A DNA stretch of 64,000 nucleotides from JAAUSY01 sp964526735. Lineage in GTDB: Bacteria > Chloroflexota > Chloroflexia > Chloroflexales > Chloroflexaceae. The position numbers were made by a program, and so were the translations under genes. The notes below the pieces were generated by a model, which had not been told where the DNA came from, did no database searches, and saw only the letters and a list, made by a program, of their open reading frames with translations. Positions 52,199 to 61,744 of this stretch are shown piece after piece; within the stretch, counting starts at the first letter, position 1; each line of letters opens with the position of its first letter. Location: the NCBI GenBank assembly GCA_964526735.1, contig CAZGLO010000001.1, forward strand, positions 53,908 through 117,907. The letters run 5' to 3'.

Positions 52199-52600
52199 AT
52201 GGCACGAACCATCGTTCAAACAGAAGAAGCCCCCGCAGCCATTGGCCCCTATTCCCAGGCGCTCTGCGTTGACAACTTCATCTTTGTGTCGGGACAAATC
52301 CCGCTTGACCCCGCCACCGGCACGCTGATCGATGGGGATATCACGGCGCAAACGCATCAAGTGCTGCGGAATGTCCAGGGTGTCCTGCGCGGGGCGGGAA
52401 GCTCACTGCAGGAAGTGGCCAAAACAACGGTATTTCTGACTGATATCAACGACTTTGCGACGGTGAACGCCATCTACGGGGAATATTTTTCCGATGCACC
52501 TCCGGCGCGGTCGGCGATGCAAGTGGCCGCGCTTCCCAAGGGGGCGCAGGTGGAGATAGAAGCGATTGCGGTGCGAACCACCGGCAAGACAAGTGGGTAG
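52199..52600 (+). CDS. ridA: RidA/YjgF enamine-imine deaminase
   Basis: A 133-residue trimeric enzyme that hydrolyses reactive 2-aminoacrylate and related imines from PLP enzymes. It shows APAAIGPYSQALCVDNFIFVSGQIPLDP, TVFLTDINDFATVN and the active-site Arg in PPARSAMQVAALPKGAQVEIE. Full length. AAAGGA with 6 nt spacing precedes the ATG. It starts 39 bp after cruF. Confidence 0.96.
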   Translation: MARTIVQTEEAPAAIGPYSQALCVDNFIFVSGQIPLDPATGTLIDGDITAQTHQVLRNVQGVLRGAGSSLQEVAKTTVFLTDINDFATVNAIYGEYFSDAPPARSAMQVAALPKGAQVEIEAIAVRTTGKTSG

Positions 52601-52610
52601 AGAACACTCC

Positions 52611-53336
52611 ATGGAAGAGACAGACGAGCAATCACAGCGGAAACGACGAGCACGGCGGCGCAAAGAGAGCAAACCGACCCTTTCCAAGCTATCCACATCA
52701 TCAACGCACTCGTCGTCGAAAAGCACCACCAAGCGCAGCCGAACAACAAGTAATAAAGCCTCGTCATCCACATCAAATACATCGGCCTCTTCGGCCACTG
52801 GGAAGGGCAATACCCACTCATCGACCAATGAAGACTTGGTCAACCCAGAGTGGCGGACACCACGCAAGACCGCTCAACGTGGACGGCGTTCTTTGCCTTC
52901 CTTTTTGCCTTCCTCACCGCAAGAGATCCAGTTATGGCTGCAACAGGGAGGATGGCGTATCGTCGCCGGAGGAGCTGTCTTGTTCTTGGTGATGGTCGTC
53001 GTGGTGCTTTCGCTTGGCCGCGATGGGCAAACAGGGAGTTCTCCCGAAATGGGGAACAACGGTGCTGCAAATACCAATATCCCGACCGCTCCACCTCCTC
53101 CCACTCCCGTGCCGCAGCCAACAGTCTTTGTGGTACGCGGGACAGGGCAAGCGGGGCTGATCTTGCGTGCTGACCATTCAGCGACCAGCGCTGTGCGGGA
53201 GTCGTTGGTTGATGGTACTCGCGTTGAGCAGATTGGTGAGGATGTGGTGGGAACCAACTATGTCTGGCGTCCGGTGCGCACGCCGAGCGGGGTAGAGGGG
53301 TGGGTGGCGGTTGATTGGCTCGAACCGGCTCCCTGA
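52611..53336 (+). CDS. Single-pass membrane protein with outer SH3 domain
   Basis: A 241-residue protein. A Ser/Thr/Lys/Arg-rich cytosolic N-terminus of about 120 residues (STSSTHSSSKSTTKRSR) is followed by one helix (VAGGAVLFLVMVVVVLSL), a Pro/Thr linker and a bacterial SH3 (SH3_3) domain: LILRADHSATSAVRESLVDGTRVEQIG ending GVEGWVAVDWLEP. Such domains bind cell-wall or surface polymers. Its ATG lies 10 bp after the ridA stop, so the two are probably co-transcribed. Confidence 0.82.
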   Translation: MEETDEQSQRKRRARRRKESKPTLSKLSTSSTHSSSKSTTKRSRTTSNKASSSTSNTSASSATGKGNTHSSTNEDLVNPEWRTPRKTAQRGRRSLPSFLPSSPQEIQLWLQQGGWRIVAGGAVLFLVMVVVVLSLGRDGQTGSSPEMGNNGAANTNIPTAPPPPTPVPQPTVFVVRGTGQAGLILRADHSATSAVRESLVDGTRVEQIGEDVVGTNYVWRPVRTPSGVEGWVAVDWLEPAP

Positions 53337-53384
53337 GGCCAGCGAGTTCATTCCCCCCACCCACTCCCTCTGGCTCTCTCTGTT

Positions 53385-55898
53385 CTAGGGGGTAGCGACA
53401 GAGTTGTTTTCCCCGTCTGACGATGGTGGTAAAGGCTCTGGTGGCTGTGTCGTGGACTCTTCGGCAGGCTTTTGCGGGGCCTTGCGGGTGGTTTGCCGCC
53501 GCGGTGGTTTTTTCGGCTCTTCAGCCACCAACGCGACCCGTAGCACATCTTCCATCCGGTCGGCGTAATAAAATGTCACCTTGCGCCGCACAGATGAGGG
53601 CACATCCACCAAATCGCGCTCATTCTTCTTCGGGATAATGATGGTCTTAATCCCCGCGCGGTAGGCCCCAATCACCTTTTCCTTGATCCCCCCAACCGGC
53701 AAGACCCGCCCACGTAGGGTAATTTCGCCAGTCATCGCCACTTCACGCCGCACCAACTGCGCCGTAAACGCAGAAATGAGAGCGGTTGCGATGGTGATGC
53801 CCGCTGAAGGGCCATCCTTCGGCACCGCACCCTCGGGAACGTGGATGTGGATATCCTCTTTGTCGAACCGCTTGGCAGGGATGTTGAGCCGCTTGGCGTT
53901 GGAGCGGGTGTAGGAGAGCGCCGCCTGCGCAGACTCCTGCATAATCTCGCCAAGTTGCCCCGTAAGCATCAAATTGCCCTTCCCCTCCATCAGGGTAATC
54001 TCAATGGGCATAATATCGCCACCATTGCTTGTCCATACCATACTCGTCGTGACGCCCACTTCGTCGCACTCTTCGGCAATGCCGTAGGAGTAGCGCGGCG
54101 GGCCAAGATACTTCATCACAAGCGACGGCGTGGCGACACGCGGATGACGGCGGTTTTCGGCAATACGACGGGCCACTTTGCGGCAGATAGAGCCTATCTC
54201 ACGTTCAAGGTTGCGCACACCAGCTTCATAGGTGTAGGCCGAAATGAGATGCTGCAGCGAATTGTCGTTGAAGCGGATGGTATTTGGCTTGAGGCCATTG
54301 GCCTTCCACTGCTTCTGGATGAGGAATTGCCGCGCAATCTGGACTTTTTCTTCTTCCGTATAGCCCGAAATCTCGATCACCTCCATACGGTCAAGCAGTG
54401 CGTAGGGAATGGAATCGAGGACGTTGGCGGTGGTGATGAAGAATACCTTGCTGAGGTCGTAAGGAACATCAAGGTAGTGGTCACCAAAGGTGTCATTTTG
54501 CTCAGGATCGAGGACTTCTAGCAGCGCGGAGGAGGGATCACCACGGAAGTCGCTGCCGAGCTTATCCACCTCGTCAAGCATGAAGACGGGGTTGGCGGTT
54601 CCGGCCTCCTTCATCGTGCGGACGATGCGGCCCGGTAATGCGCCAACATAGGTACGGCGGTGGCCGCGTATCTCTGCTTCATCGTGGACGCCGCCAAGCG
54701 ATAAGCGGACAAAATTACGGCCCAGGGCTTCGGCGATGCTCTTGCCAAGACTGGTTTTCCCCACTCCCGGCGGCCCAACAAAGCACAAAATAGGCGATTT
54801 GAGGTCGGAGCCAGCAAGGTAGCGCGCCGCCATAAATTCGAGAATGCGCTCCTTGACCTTGGGCAAGCCATAGTGGTTGCGGTCGAGAACGTGAGCCGCT
54901 TGGCGGAAATCGTGAGTATCTTCGGTAAATTCCGTCCACGGCAGATCGAGCAGCCAATCGATATAGGTGCGCACAACAGAGTATTCAGGCGCGGCGATTG
55001 GCATCATCTCAAGCCGCTCAAGCTCATCAACCGCTTTGGCCTGGACGGCTTCAGGCATCCCGCGGGCAATAATGCGTTCGCGAAGCTGGATAATCTCGCG
55101 CTGGACGGGATCCATCTGGCCCAATTCGCGTTGAATGGCCTTCATCTGCTCGCGGAGGAAGAATTCGCGTTGACTACGGTCAACTTCCTTTTGCACCTGG
55201 TTGTGGATGCGGCTTTCCAGCTCCAAAACGTCAAGCTCTTGCGTGAGCATCACGCTTAACCGGCGCAACCGTTCTTCTGGGTCGAGCGTTTCGAGGATCT
55301 CTTGTCGGCGCGGGACATCGAGCGGCAAGGTGGAGGCGATTAGGTCAGCGAGCCAGCCCGGCTCCTCAACATTCATCGCCATAATGTAAGAATCGTCCGG
55401 CAGCGTGCGGCTCAAGCGGACGACTTTCTCAAACAGCGAGAGCACCGCCCGCATCATCGCCTCGACCTCAAGCGAACGGTCTTCTTCGGTGTAGAGCGGC
55501 GTTGCGCGTGCGACGAGGTATGGCTCGGTTTGAACGTGCTCGGTAATGCGCATCCGGCGTTGGCCCTGCACGACGATGCTGGTTGTACCGTCGGGCATGC
55601 GCAAGACTCGTTGCACGGTTGCCTCTACCCCAATCGTGTAGAGGTCTTGGTACCCGACTTCCTCCACGTCGGGGTCGCGTTGTGTCACCGCCAATACTGT
55701 CCGACTCCCCATCATGGCCTCTTCAATCGCCGCGACCGATGGCTCACGGCTCACAAAGAGTGGTGCCAGCATATGCGGAAATAGGACAGTATTAATGAGT
55801 GGGACAATGGCGATGTCGCACTCTTGTTGGTGGTCTTCTTCTTGCTTCAGTCGCTGATTGGTTGGAAAGTCAAAGAGTATCAGAGGTTCTTCAGACAT
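53385..55898 (-). CDS. lon: ATP-dependent Lon protease
   Basis: An 837-residue LonA: N-terminal substrate-binding LAN domain (VPLINTVLFPHMLAPLFV), a coiled-coil region (REQMKAIQRELGQMD), the AAA module (GPPGVGKTSLGKSIA, VFMLDEVDKLG) and the Ser/Lys protease domain, with S698 in KDGPSAGITIA and K741 in GGIKEKVIGA, 43 residues apart as in E. coli Lon. A Pro/Lys/Thr-rich tail of about 40 residues is extra. It degrades misfolded and regulatory proteins. The start follows GGAG by 5 nt. Unusually, the sequence directly upstream of that GGAG is an IS200/IS605-type right end. Confidence 0.97.
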   Translation of the reverse strand: MSEEPLILFDFPTNQRLKQEEDHQQECDIAIVPLINTVLFPHMLAPLFVSREPSVAAIEEAMMGSRTVLAVTQRDPDVEEVGYQDLYTIGVEATVQRVLRMPDGTTSIVVQGQRRMRITEHVQTEPYLVARATPLYTEEDRSLEVEAMMRAVLSLFEKVVRLSRTLPDDSYIMAMNVEEPGWLADLIASTLPLDVPRRQEILETLDPEERLRRLSVMLTQELDVLELESRIHNQVQKEVDRSQREFFLREQMKAIQRELGQMDPVQREIIQLRERIIARGMPEAVQAKAVDELERLEMMPIAAPEYSVVRTYIDWLLDLPWTEFTEDTHDFRQAAHVLDRNHYGLPKVKERILEFMAARYLAGSDLKSPILCFVGPPGVGKTSLGKSIAEALGRNFVRLSLGGVHDEAEIRGHRRTYVGALPGRIVRTMKEAGTANPVFMLDEVDKLGSDFRGDPSSALLEVLDPEQNDTFGDHYLDVPYDLSKVFFITTANVLDSIPYALLDRMEVIEISGYTEEEKVQIARQFLIQKQWKANGLKPNTIRFNDNSLQHLISAYTYEAGVRNLEREIGSICRKVARRIAENRRHPRVATPSLVMKYLGPPRYSYGIAEECDEVGVTTSMVWTSNGGDIMPIEITLMEGKGNLMLTGQLGEIMQESAQAALSYTRSNAKRLNIPAKRFDKEDIHIHVPEGAVPKDGPSAGITIATALISAFTAQLVRREVAMTGEITLRGRVLPVGGIKEKVIGAYRAGIKTIIIPKKNERDLVDVPSSVRRKVTFYYADRMEDVLRVALVAEEPKKPPRRQTTRKAPQKPAEESTTQPPEPLPPSSDGENNSVATP

Positions 55899-55907
55899 CG
55901 AAGCTCC

Positions 55908-55997
55908 GTGACAACTCCCAAATCACTAAGATTTGGGCTTCTCAGACCACCACCCCCAGCGGGTGGTTCATGTCTGAAGGCGGTGCCCCCGCCCTAT
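55908..55997 (-). mobile_element. Solo IS200/IS605-type right end / omega-RNA-like element
   Basis: On the minus strand, three hairpins in order: GGCGG/CCGCC (55979-55993), a compound CAGAC/GTCTG plus CCACCC/GGGTGG stem (about 55942-55975), and a perfect 8-bp CCCAAATC/GATTTGGG stem (55917-55937). After them comes GTTGTCAC. The text GAAGCCCAAATC...GATTTGGGAGTTGTCAC is typical of the right ends of IS605-group elements, whose transcript is the TnpB guide RNA. No tnpA or tnpB is present. The bases right after GTTGTCAC, in guide position, are the lon ribosome-binding site and start codon. Confidence 0.7.
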
Positions 55998-56319
55998 AAA
56001 ACATAGCACTTCGCTTCCCCTCTTTCAGGCGATTATCAGGCAGTTGCCGGGCAATTTTGCACACGTCACCTACCACACCCCCCAGGGAAGCAAATCCTGT
56101 ACCAAATACGGGATACGTGGCCTACAGGATAACATACCCGTACCAGTATCGCAAGGGCGAACACCGTGGGACGGCGAAGACCGTGGGACAATGATCATTT
56201 GCAGCTGGGGAGTTGTATGTGGCATCTCAGCCCAAAAGGCGTCTCCACGGCAATGCCCCCACCGCAAGACAACCAGCGATAGGGGCACTATGCGATATAT
56301 GTGGCATGCTGAGGAAAGA
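55998..56319. other. Intergenic region upstream of the solo right end
   Basis: It holds the presumed lon promoter region. I see no remnant of transposase or TnpB coding sequence in it. Two short direct repeats CGTGGGAC occur near 56165-56190. Confidence 0.45.
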
Positions 56320-57648
56320 TTACTCTTCCAACTTATGCGCGCAGACGGGTTCGGTGCCGCGTCCAACGCCCCAATAGATGATACCGGCCTGGGCCATCTC
56401 TTCGGGGTCGTAGAGGTTGCGGCCATCGAGGACGATGGGCTGTTTCATAAACTCTCGCACCTTCCCCCAGTCGAGCTGCTTAAACTCGTTCCAGTCGGTG
56501 ACGATGAGGAGGGCATTGGCTTCCTTGGCCACGTCGTAGGCCGTTGCGCAGAAGGTGACCTTTGGAATGAGGTCGGAGGCACGTTCCATCGCGACCGGGT
56601 CATAGGCTTTGACGTGTGCGCCTTTCTCCTGCAGCCACTTGATGACATCCACGGAGGGAGCTTCTCGCATATCGTCGGTATTTGGCTTGAACGAAAGCCC
56701 CAACACACCAACGATCTTGTGTTCAAGTGATCCCAGCAACCGCTCTACCTTCTCGACGAAGATCCGGCGTGCATCGCGGTTGATGTCCATCACGGCTTGG
56801 AGCAGCTGCGGGTGACAACCCGCGCTCGCCGCCATATGGTAGAGGGCAAGGACATCTTTGGGGAAGCACGACCCACCATAGCCGATACCGGCTTCGAGGA
56901 AGTGCGGCCCAATCCGCTTATCGGTTCCCATGCCACGCGCCACCTCTTTTACATCCGCCCCAAGCCGTTCGCAGATTTGCGAGATCTCGTTGATGAACGA
57001 GATGCGGGTGGCAAGGAACGCATTGGAAGCATACTTAATCATCTCGGCAGTGCGCAAGTCCGTGATGATGATCTTCGTATCAAGTGGCGAGTGGAGTTCG
57101 CCCACGGCTTCGGCGGCCTTTCGGTTGGTAGACCCTAGCACAATGCGGTCGGGGTTGAAGAAGTCGCTGACGGCACTCCCCTCTCGCAAAAACTCTGGGT
57201 TGGAAACCACCGAAAACGGAATATCCCCCTGGAGGTTGTCCGAGACAATCTTGCTGACAATGTCACCCGTGCCCACGGGAACGGTGCTCTTGTCAACAAT
57301 CACGATCTCCTGCTGCAATGTCTGCCCAATACTACGTGCTGCCGCCTCGACGCTGCGAAGGTCTGCCGAACCGTCATCGCCCATCGGCGTATCGACGGTG
57401 ATAAAGGCAAAGCTGGCTTCTCTAAGCCCAACCTCGTAGCTGTCGGTAAAGGAAAGACGACCCGAATTGAGGTTGCGCACCAACAGCTCTTCAAGCCCGG
57501 GTTCGTAGATGGTCGATTTTCCAGACAGGAGCGTCTCGACCTTTTGTCGGTCAATATCCACGCAGACGACATGGTTCCCAAGGTCGGCAAAGCAGACACC
57601 CGTCACCAGGCCTACATAGCCCGTCCCAACAACGCAGATACTTTTCAA
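56320..57648 (-). CDS. ugd: UDP-glucose/GDP-mannose-type 6-dehydrogenase
   Basis: A 442-residue NAD-dependent enzyme, most like UDP-glucose 6-dehydrogenase, that makes UDP-glucuronate for surface polysaccharides. It shows VVGTGYVGLVTGVCFADLGN (Rossmann loop), ITVDTPMGDDGSADL, DKSTVPVGTGD, SNPEFLREGSAV, and the catalytic Cys261 in GIGYGGSCFPKDV, then LSFKPNTDDMREAPS. Length is normal. TTG start, since no ATG is better placed. It fits with the glycosyltransferase genes at the start of the window. Confidence 0.95.
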   Translation of the reverse strand: MKSICVVGTGYVGLVTGVCFADLGNHVVCVDIDRQKVETLLSGKSTIYEPGLEELLVRNLNSGRLSFTDSYEVGLREASFAFITVDTPMGDDGSADLRSVEAAARSIGQTLQQEIVIVDKSTVPVGTGDIVSKIVSDNLQGDIPFSVVSNPEFLREGSAVSDFFNPDRIVLGSTNRKAAEAVGELHSPLDTKIIITDLRTAEMIKYASNAFLATRISFINEISQICERLGADVKEVARGMGTDKRIGPHFLEAGIGYGGSCFPKDVLALYHMAASAGCHPQLLQAVMDINRDARRIFVEKVERLLGSLEHKIVGVLGLSFKPNTDDMREAPSVDVIKWLQEKGAHVKAYDPVAMERASDLIPKVTFCATAYDVAKEANALLIVTDWNEFKQLDWGKVREFMKQPIVLDGRNLYDPEEMAQAGIIYWGVGRGTEPVCAHKLEE

Positions 57649-57851
57649 CTGCTGCTTTCTAGGTGTTCAAGCATGTCCTTCATAGACATATTGTCCACAC
57701 TCGAAAATCCTGCTTGATGCAGACCTCTGCCTCCTGTGGGGAAAGGCAGAGGCGCATTATCGAAGCATGCGGTACATCCCGACGTAGCCACTTCCTGGGG
57801 ACGGCCCAGTCTTGGTAACCAAAGACTATTCAACCAGAGAGGCCAAACAGT

Positions 57852-59417
57852 CTAGCTGGTTTGCTCCGTTGGAGGGGCATCCTCAGCAGATGATTCCGCG
57901 ACTACAGCAGAATCAACGGAAGATTCTGTGGTTTCAGGGGGGGTGTCGGCTGACGTGTCGGCTGACGTGTCGACCGATGTGTCGACCGATGTGTCGACCG
58001 ATGTGTCGACCGATGTGTCGACCGATGTGTCGGCTGATCCCTCTGCCGCCGGTGCTGCCTCTGATTCGGCACTGGTTGCTTCAGTGGTCGTTTCATTGGC
58101 TGGCACTTCTTGGGAAGCCGATTGTTGGGGAGGTTGCTCAGGTGTGGTTGTCTCTCCACGCTCGGCGGTGTCTGATTGTGCTGCTGCTGGTGCTTCTGTT
58201 GGCTTCTCTGCTGATGTCTCATCCGCCGCAGCCGCCGCCACACTGGTCGATTGGGCGGTTTCAGTCGTTGTTTCAGTCTCGGTATTTGCCGACACTTCTT
58301 CCTCAGAGACACGTCGCAGTGACAACCCCATCCGCTGGCGTTGGCGGTCGAGGCTGATGACCTTGGCTGTCACCTCTTGGCCGGGTTGCAAAATGTCAGA
58401 TGGCTGGGTTTGCGGATCGGCATCCAGTTCGCTGGCGTGGATCAACCCTTCCACCGCTTCTTCTACCTGCACAAAGGCACCAAAGGGGGTAACATTGGTC
58501 ACAGGGCCGGTGATGAGTTGCCCCAGCGAATAGCGCTGATCAATGGTATCCCAGGGGTTTTCTTGCAGTTTGCGCAAGCTCAAGCCAATGCGCTCGCGCT
58601 CGCGGTCGACCTCAACCACAATCACGCGGACTTCTTGGCCGGGGGAGAGCACTTCGCGTGGGTGGTTGACGCGCTGCCACGACAATTCACTGATGTGGGC
58701 GAGGCCGTCAGCGCCACCAAGGTCGATAAATGCCCCGAAGTTGGTGAGCTGATTGACACGGCCAGTCAACACATCGCCCTGCTGCAGTTCGGTGAGCAGT
58801 CGTTGCTTTTGCGCCTTGCGCCATTCTTGTGTCGCGCTGCGCTCGGAGAAGACCAACCGATTGCGGTCGCGGTCAACTTCGATCACTTTGAGCGGGATCT
58901 CTTGGTTGACCATACGCTGCAGTGCTTGCTGACGCTCTTCGGCAGCCGTGCGGCCGTGTAGTTGCGCTACTTGCGATGCCGGAACGAAGCCGCGGATGCG
59001 ATTGAACTGGACGAGCAGACCGCCCTTGTTGAACCCAACGACTTTACATCGCACAATGCCACCCTCGGTATGGAGTTGCTGTGCCGATTCCCAATCCTTG
59101 GCAACTTGCACCATCGTGAGCGACAAGATCAAGTCCCCATCGCGATTTTCGGGGTCTTGCACATACACCTGGATATGGTCGCCAACATTCAAGCTGTCGA
59201 CAAATTCTTCACCCATTTGGCGCACATCTTGCCAGGGAATAACCCCCTCACGTTTCGTACCAATGGACACAAGCACGCCATTATCTTCGACTTGCATGAT
59301 AAGCCCATCGCGAAGTTCCCCCCGCTGCGGGCGTGAGTAGTCATACTCATCAAGCAAATTCGTCCAATGAAAATCCTCTGAGTCGTTTTGTACAATATCG
59401 TCGGGTTCCAAAGACAT
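57852..59417 (-). CDS. rpsA: S1-domain RNA-binding protein (ribosomal protein S1-like)
   Basis: A 521-residue protein. Four S1 domains start near residues 33, 119, 206 and 295; typical text is GDVLTGRVNQLTNFGAFIDLGGADGLAHISEL. It is a short-form S1 that helps the 30S subunit bind mRNA. From about 375 on, the tail is Ala/Glu/Thr/Gln-rich and includes five VDTS tetrads from 12-bp repeats (57956-58027). The strong AGGAGG 10 nt before the ATG suits high expression. Called rpsA by domain count; other S1 proteins remain possible. Confidence 0.88.
   Translation of the reverse strand: MSLEPDDIVQNDSEDFHWTNLLDEYDYSRPQRGELRDGLIMQVEDNGVLVSIGTKREGVIPWQDVRQMGEEFVDSLNVGDHIQVYVQDPENRDGDLILSLTMVQVAKDWESAQQLHTEGGIVRCKVVGFNKGGLLVQFNRIRGFVPASQVAQLHGRTAAEERQQALQRMVNQEIPLKVIEVDRDRNRLVFSERSATQEWRKAQKQRLLTELQQGDVLTGRVNQLTNFGAFIDLGGADGLAHISELSWQRVNHPREVLSPGQEVRVIVVEVDRERERIGLSLRKLQENPWDTIDQRYSLGQLITGPVTNVTPFGAFVQVEEAVEGLIHASELDADPQTQPSDILQPGQEVTAKVISLDRQRQRMGLSLRRVSEEEVSANTETETTTETAQSTSVAAAAADETSAEKPTEAPAAAQSDTAERGETTTPEQPPQQSASQEVPANETTTEATSAESEAAPAAEGSADTSVDTSVDTSVDTSVDTSVDTSADTSADTPPETTESSVDSAVVAESSAEDAPPTEQTS
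57956..58027. repeat. 12-bp tandem repeats GTGTCGACCGAT in the S1 protein tail
   Basis: About five clean units, with two related units (GTGTCGGCTGAC) beside them; each codes for a (V/A)DTS tetrad on the minus strand. Confidence 0.85.
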
Positions 59418-59847
59418 AATCCAAAAACCTCCTGAAAGAATAAATTTTTGTGACTACTCCGCCCGCGTCAGCGGCTGTATGGGGTAGTCGTGGCCATGGG
59501 GCACCATAGCCAAACAGTCGTTACAGTGCGCCCGCGCTCGTGATCCTAATCGCTCGGGAAGAGATGATCTCTATGACGATCTTTATGATAGTCTCTATAC
59601 ATGTACCACCATATACCACAACGCAAAATACCGCCGCATCACCGTAGGATCGCCGGAAAGATGCGTCGCAATAGATGCTCGCAATTCGATTGTTGGAGAG
59701 AATCCTAGCGGCAGGGGTATGCGCACATGTATAAGATGATTTGATAACCATGAATTCGCGTGCAGTATAACACAAAGCTGCATAGACAGCAAATGCAAAG
59801 CAATGCAAGGAGCTGCTTCTCCCCACGCTCCCCCCATTCTCATCCTG
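59418..59847. other. Divergent intergenic region between rpsA and the PF09818 ATPase gene
   Basis: No gene is seen. It must hold the rpsA promoter; a strong ribosome-binding site for rpsA is at 59428-59434. Nothing else stands out. Confidence 0.5.
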
Positions 59848-59876
59848 TTGCAGGTTTTGAGAAGATTCCCTATAAT
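59848..59876 (+). promoter_or_regulatory. Strong leaderless promoter of the PF09818 ATPase gene
   Basis: TTGCAG (59848-59853), 17 nt, TATAAT (59871-59876), 7 nt, ATG. Transcription would start at or next to the start codon. Confidence 0.75.
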
Positions 59877-59883
59877 AGGGGCC

Positions 59884-61644
59884 ATGCCAAGTTCAAAAGA
59901 TCTACGCCGCATCCTTGCTCAAATAGACGGGCGGGGATACAAAACGTACAAAGACATCCAGGGGTCATACGATTTCGGGGCTTTTACTCTCTACATCGAT
60001 CATGTCCAGGGGGATCCATTTGCGTCGCCATCGAAAGCGCGGGTGCGTGTTCCTCAGCGGGTCGCAAACATTTCGACTGCCCTGTTCAACACCCATGTGC
60101 GCAGGGTGGCGCTTGAAGATTTCTTTGCCCGCCTTGTTCGGCGAGCTATCCACCAGGAGGTCAAGGGAAACCGAGGTACCGGCAAGAGTGGGATGATTGC
60201 GATTGATGCGGGATCCCAAGAGGTGTTGCAACGCACAGCCGTCGTCATTACAAACAAGTGGATTGAGGCACGGCTGGAGATTGGGTTGCCTGCTGCCGGA
60301 CGAACCGTCCTTGGCAAACAAGCCGACGCGATGCTCATCGAAGAGCTGCCACGCATCGTTGAGCAGAGTCTGCGGTGGCACAATGTACCGCAGGGCGAAG
60401 GGGAGATCTTCGTTTCCTGCGTGGAAAACCAAGAATTTATGCGTGCCCAACTCGACAAGATGGGACTTGTTGGGTTTATTGCCGATGGCTCGATCCTCCC
60501 CCGCAGCAGCGGCGTGGATGATCACCCCCTCTCGGCAGACGAGGCTATCCCCTTCAAATCACCCGAATCGCTGCGTGTGACGTTGGCGCTTGCCAACCCG
60601 ATGAATGGGTTATGGGAGCCACACACGTGGGTTTCTGGTATGGGTATCCCCAAGGGCGTCACCCTCATCGTCGGCGGGGGGTACCACGGCAAATCAACCC
60701 TGCTCCACGCGCTTGAGCGGTGTGTCTACCCACATATCCCCGGCGATGGGCGCGAATATGTCGTGACCGCGCGCGATGCGGTGAAGATACGTGCCGAGGA
60801 TGGGCGGCGAGTCGAGCAGGTTGATATCAGCCCATTCATCAGCCAACTCCCCTACAACCGCAGTACGACGGTGTTCTCAACAGGCGACGCGAGTGGTAGC
60901 ACCAGCCAAGCCACCAATATCATCGAGGCGCTGGAAATCGGGGCAACCACGCTTCTGCTTGATGAAGACACCTCCGCAACCAACTTTATGGTGCGCGATG
61001 CCCGAATGCAAGCGTTGGTGCACCACGACCACGAGCCTATCCGGCCCTTCCTCGACCGCGTACGCGAACTATATGACACAATGGGCGTGTCGACGGTGAT
61101 GGTCATGGGCGGCTCAGGAGACTACTTCGATGTCGCCGATACGGTCATTATGATGCGGGATTACCTCCCCTACGACGTGACGGAAAAGGCCAAACAGATA
61201 GCTCAAGAATACCCCACCTATCGGCAAACCGAGACGACAACCCCATTTACCTCTATCACCGAGCGCATTCCGCTTCGGGACAGCTTCGACCCCTCACGCG
61301 GCAAACGGCCGGTGAAGATCGATGCAAAATCGCATGACCATATCGTCTACGGCCACGAGCCGATTGATCTGCGCTATGTGGAGCAGTTGGTGGATAATAG
61401 TCAGACGCGGGCAGTGGGCTATGCTATTCACCTGGCAGCCGAAGAATTGATGAATGGGAAGGCGAGTTTGCGAGAGGTGGTTGAGCAGATCGAACAGTTC
61501 TTCGATACACACGGGCTTGATGAGCTGCACCCATTCCACCAGCCCGAGCACAATCCTGGCAACTTTGCCCGGCCACGCAAACACGAAATCGCCGCTGCAA
61601 TCAACCGAATGCGGACGGCGCGGATGAAACAACGGTCATCGTGA
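59884..61644 (+). CDS. ABC-class ATPase of the PF09818 family
   Basis: A 586-residue soluble protein of the 'predicted ATPase of the ABC class' family. N-terminal text: LRRILAQIDGRGYKTYKDIQGSYDF and YIDHVQGDPFASPSKARVRV. The Walker A is GGGYHGKSTLL, the signature-like stretch is STGDASGSTSQATNIIEALE, and Walker B is TTLLLDEDTSATNFM, then VMGGSGDYFDVADTVI. A homologue in trypanosome mitochondria (MRB1590) takes part in RNA editing, so RNA binding is possible; the bacterial role is unknown. The open frame extends 27 codons upstream, but the perfect promoter ends 7 nt before this ATG, which fixes the start. Confidence 0.88.
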   Translation: MPSSKDLRRILAQIDGRGYKTYKDIQGSYDFGAFTLYIDHVQGDPFASPSKARVRVPQRVANISTALFNTHVRRVALEDFFARLVRRAIHQEVKGNRGTGKSGMIAIDAGSQEVLQRTAVVITNKWIEARLEIGLPAAGRTVLGKQADAMLIEELPRIVEQSLRWHNVPQGEGEIFVSCVENQEFMRAQLDKMGLVGFIADGSILPRSSGVDDHPLSADEAIPFKSPESLRVTLALANPMNGLWEPHTWVSGMGIPKGVTLIVGGGYHGKSTLLHALERCVYPHIPGDGREYVVTARDAVKIRAEDGRRVEQVDISPFISQLPYNRSTTVFSTGDASGSTSQATNIIEALEIGATTLLLDEDTSATNFMVRDARMQALVHHDHEPIRPFLDRVRELYDTMGVSTVMVMGGSGDYFDVADTVIMMRDYLPYDVTEKAKQIAQEYPTYRQTETTTPFTSITERIPLRDSFDPSRGKRPVKIDAKSHDHIVYGHEPIDLRYVEQLVDNSQTRAVGYAIHLAAEELMNGKASLREVVEQIEQFFDTHGLDELHPFHQPEHNPGNFARPRKHEIAAAINRMRTARMKQRSS

Positions 61645-61744
61645 GTGGGGCAAGCAACGCTATCACACATATCTCTCCATAATCTGCCGTGGGACTTAAG
61701 ACTAATTTCTTAAGACTATGTGAGCCTATGAGGCTCTCGTAAGC

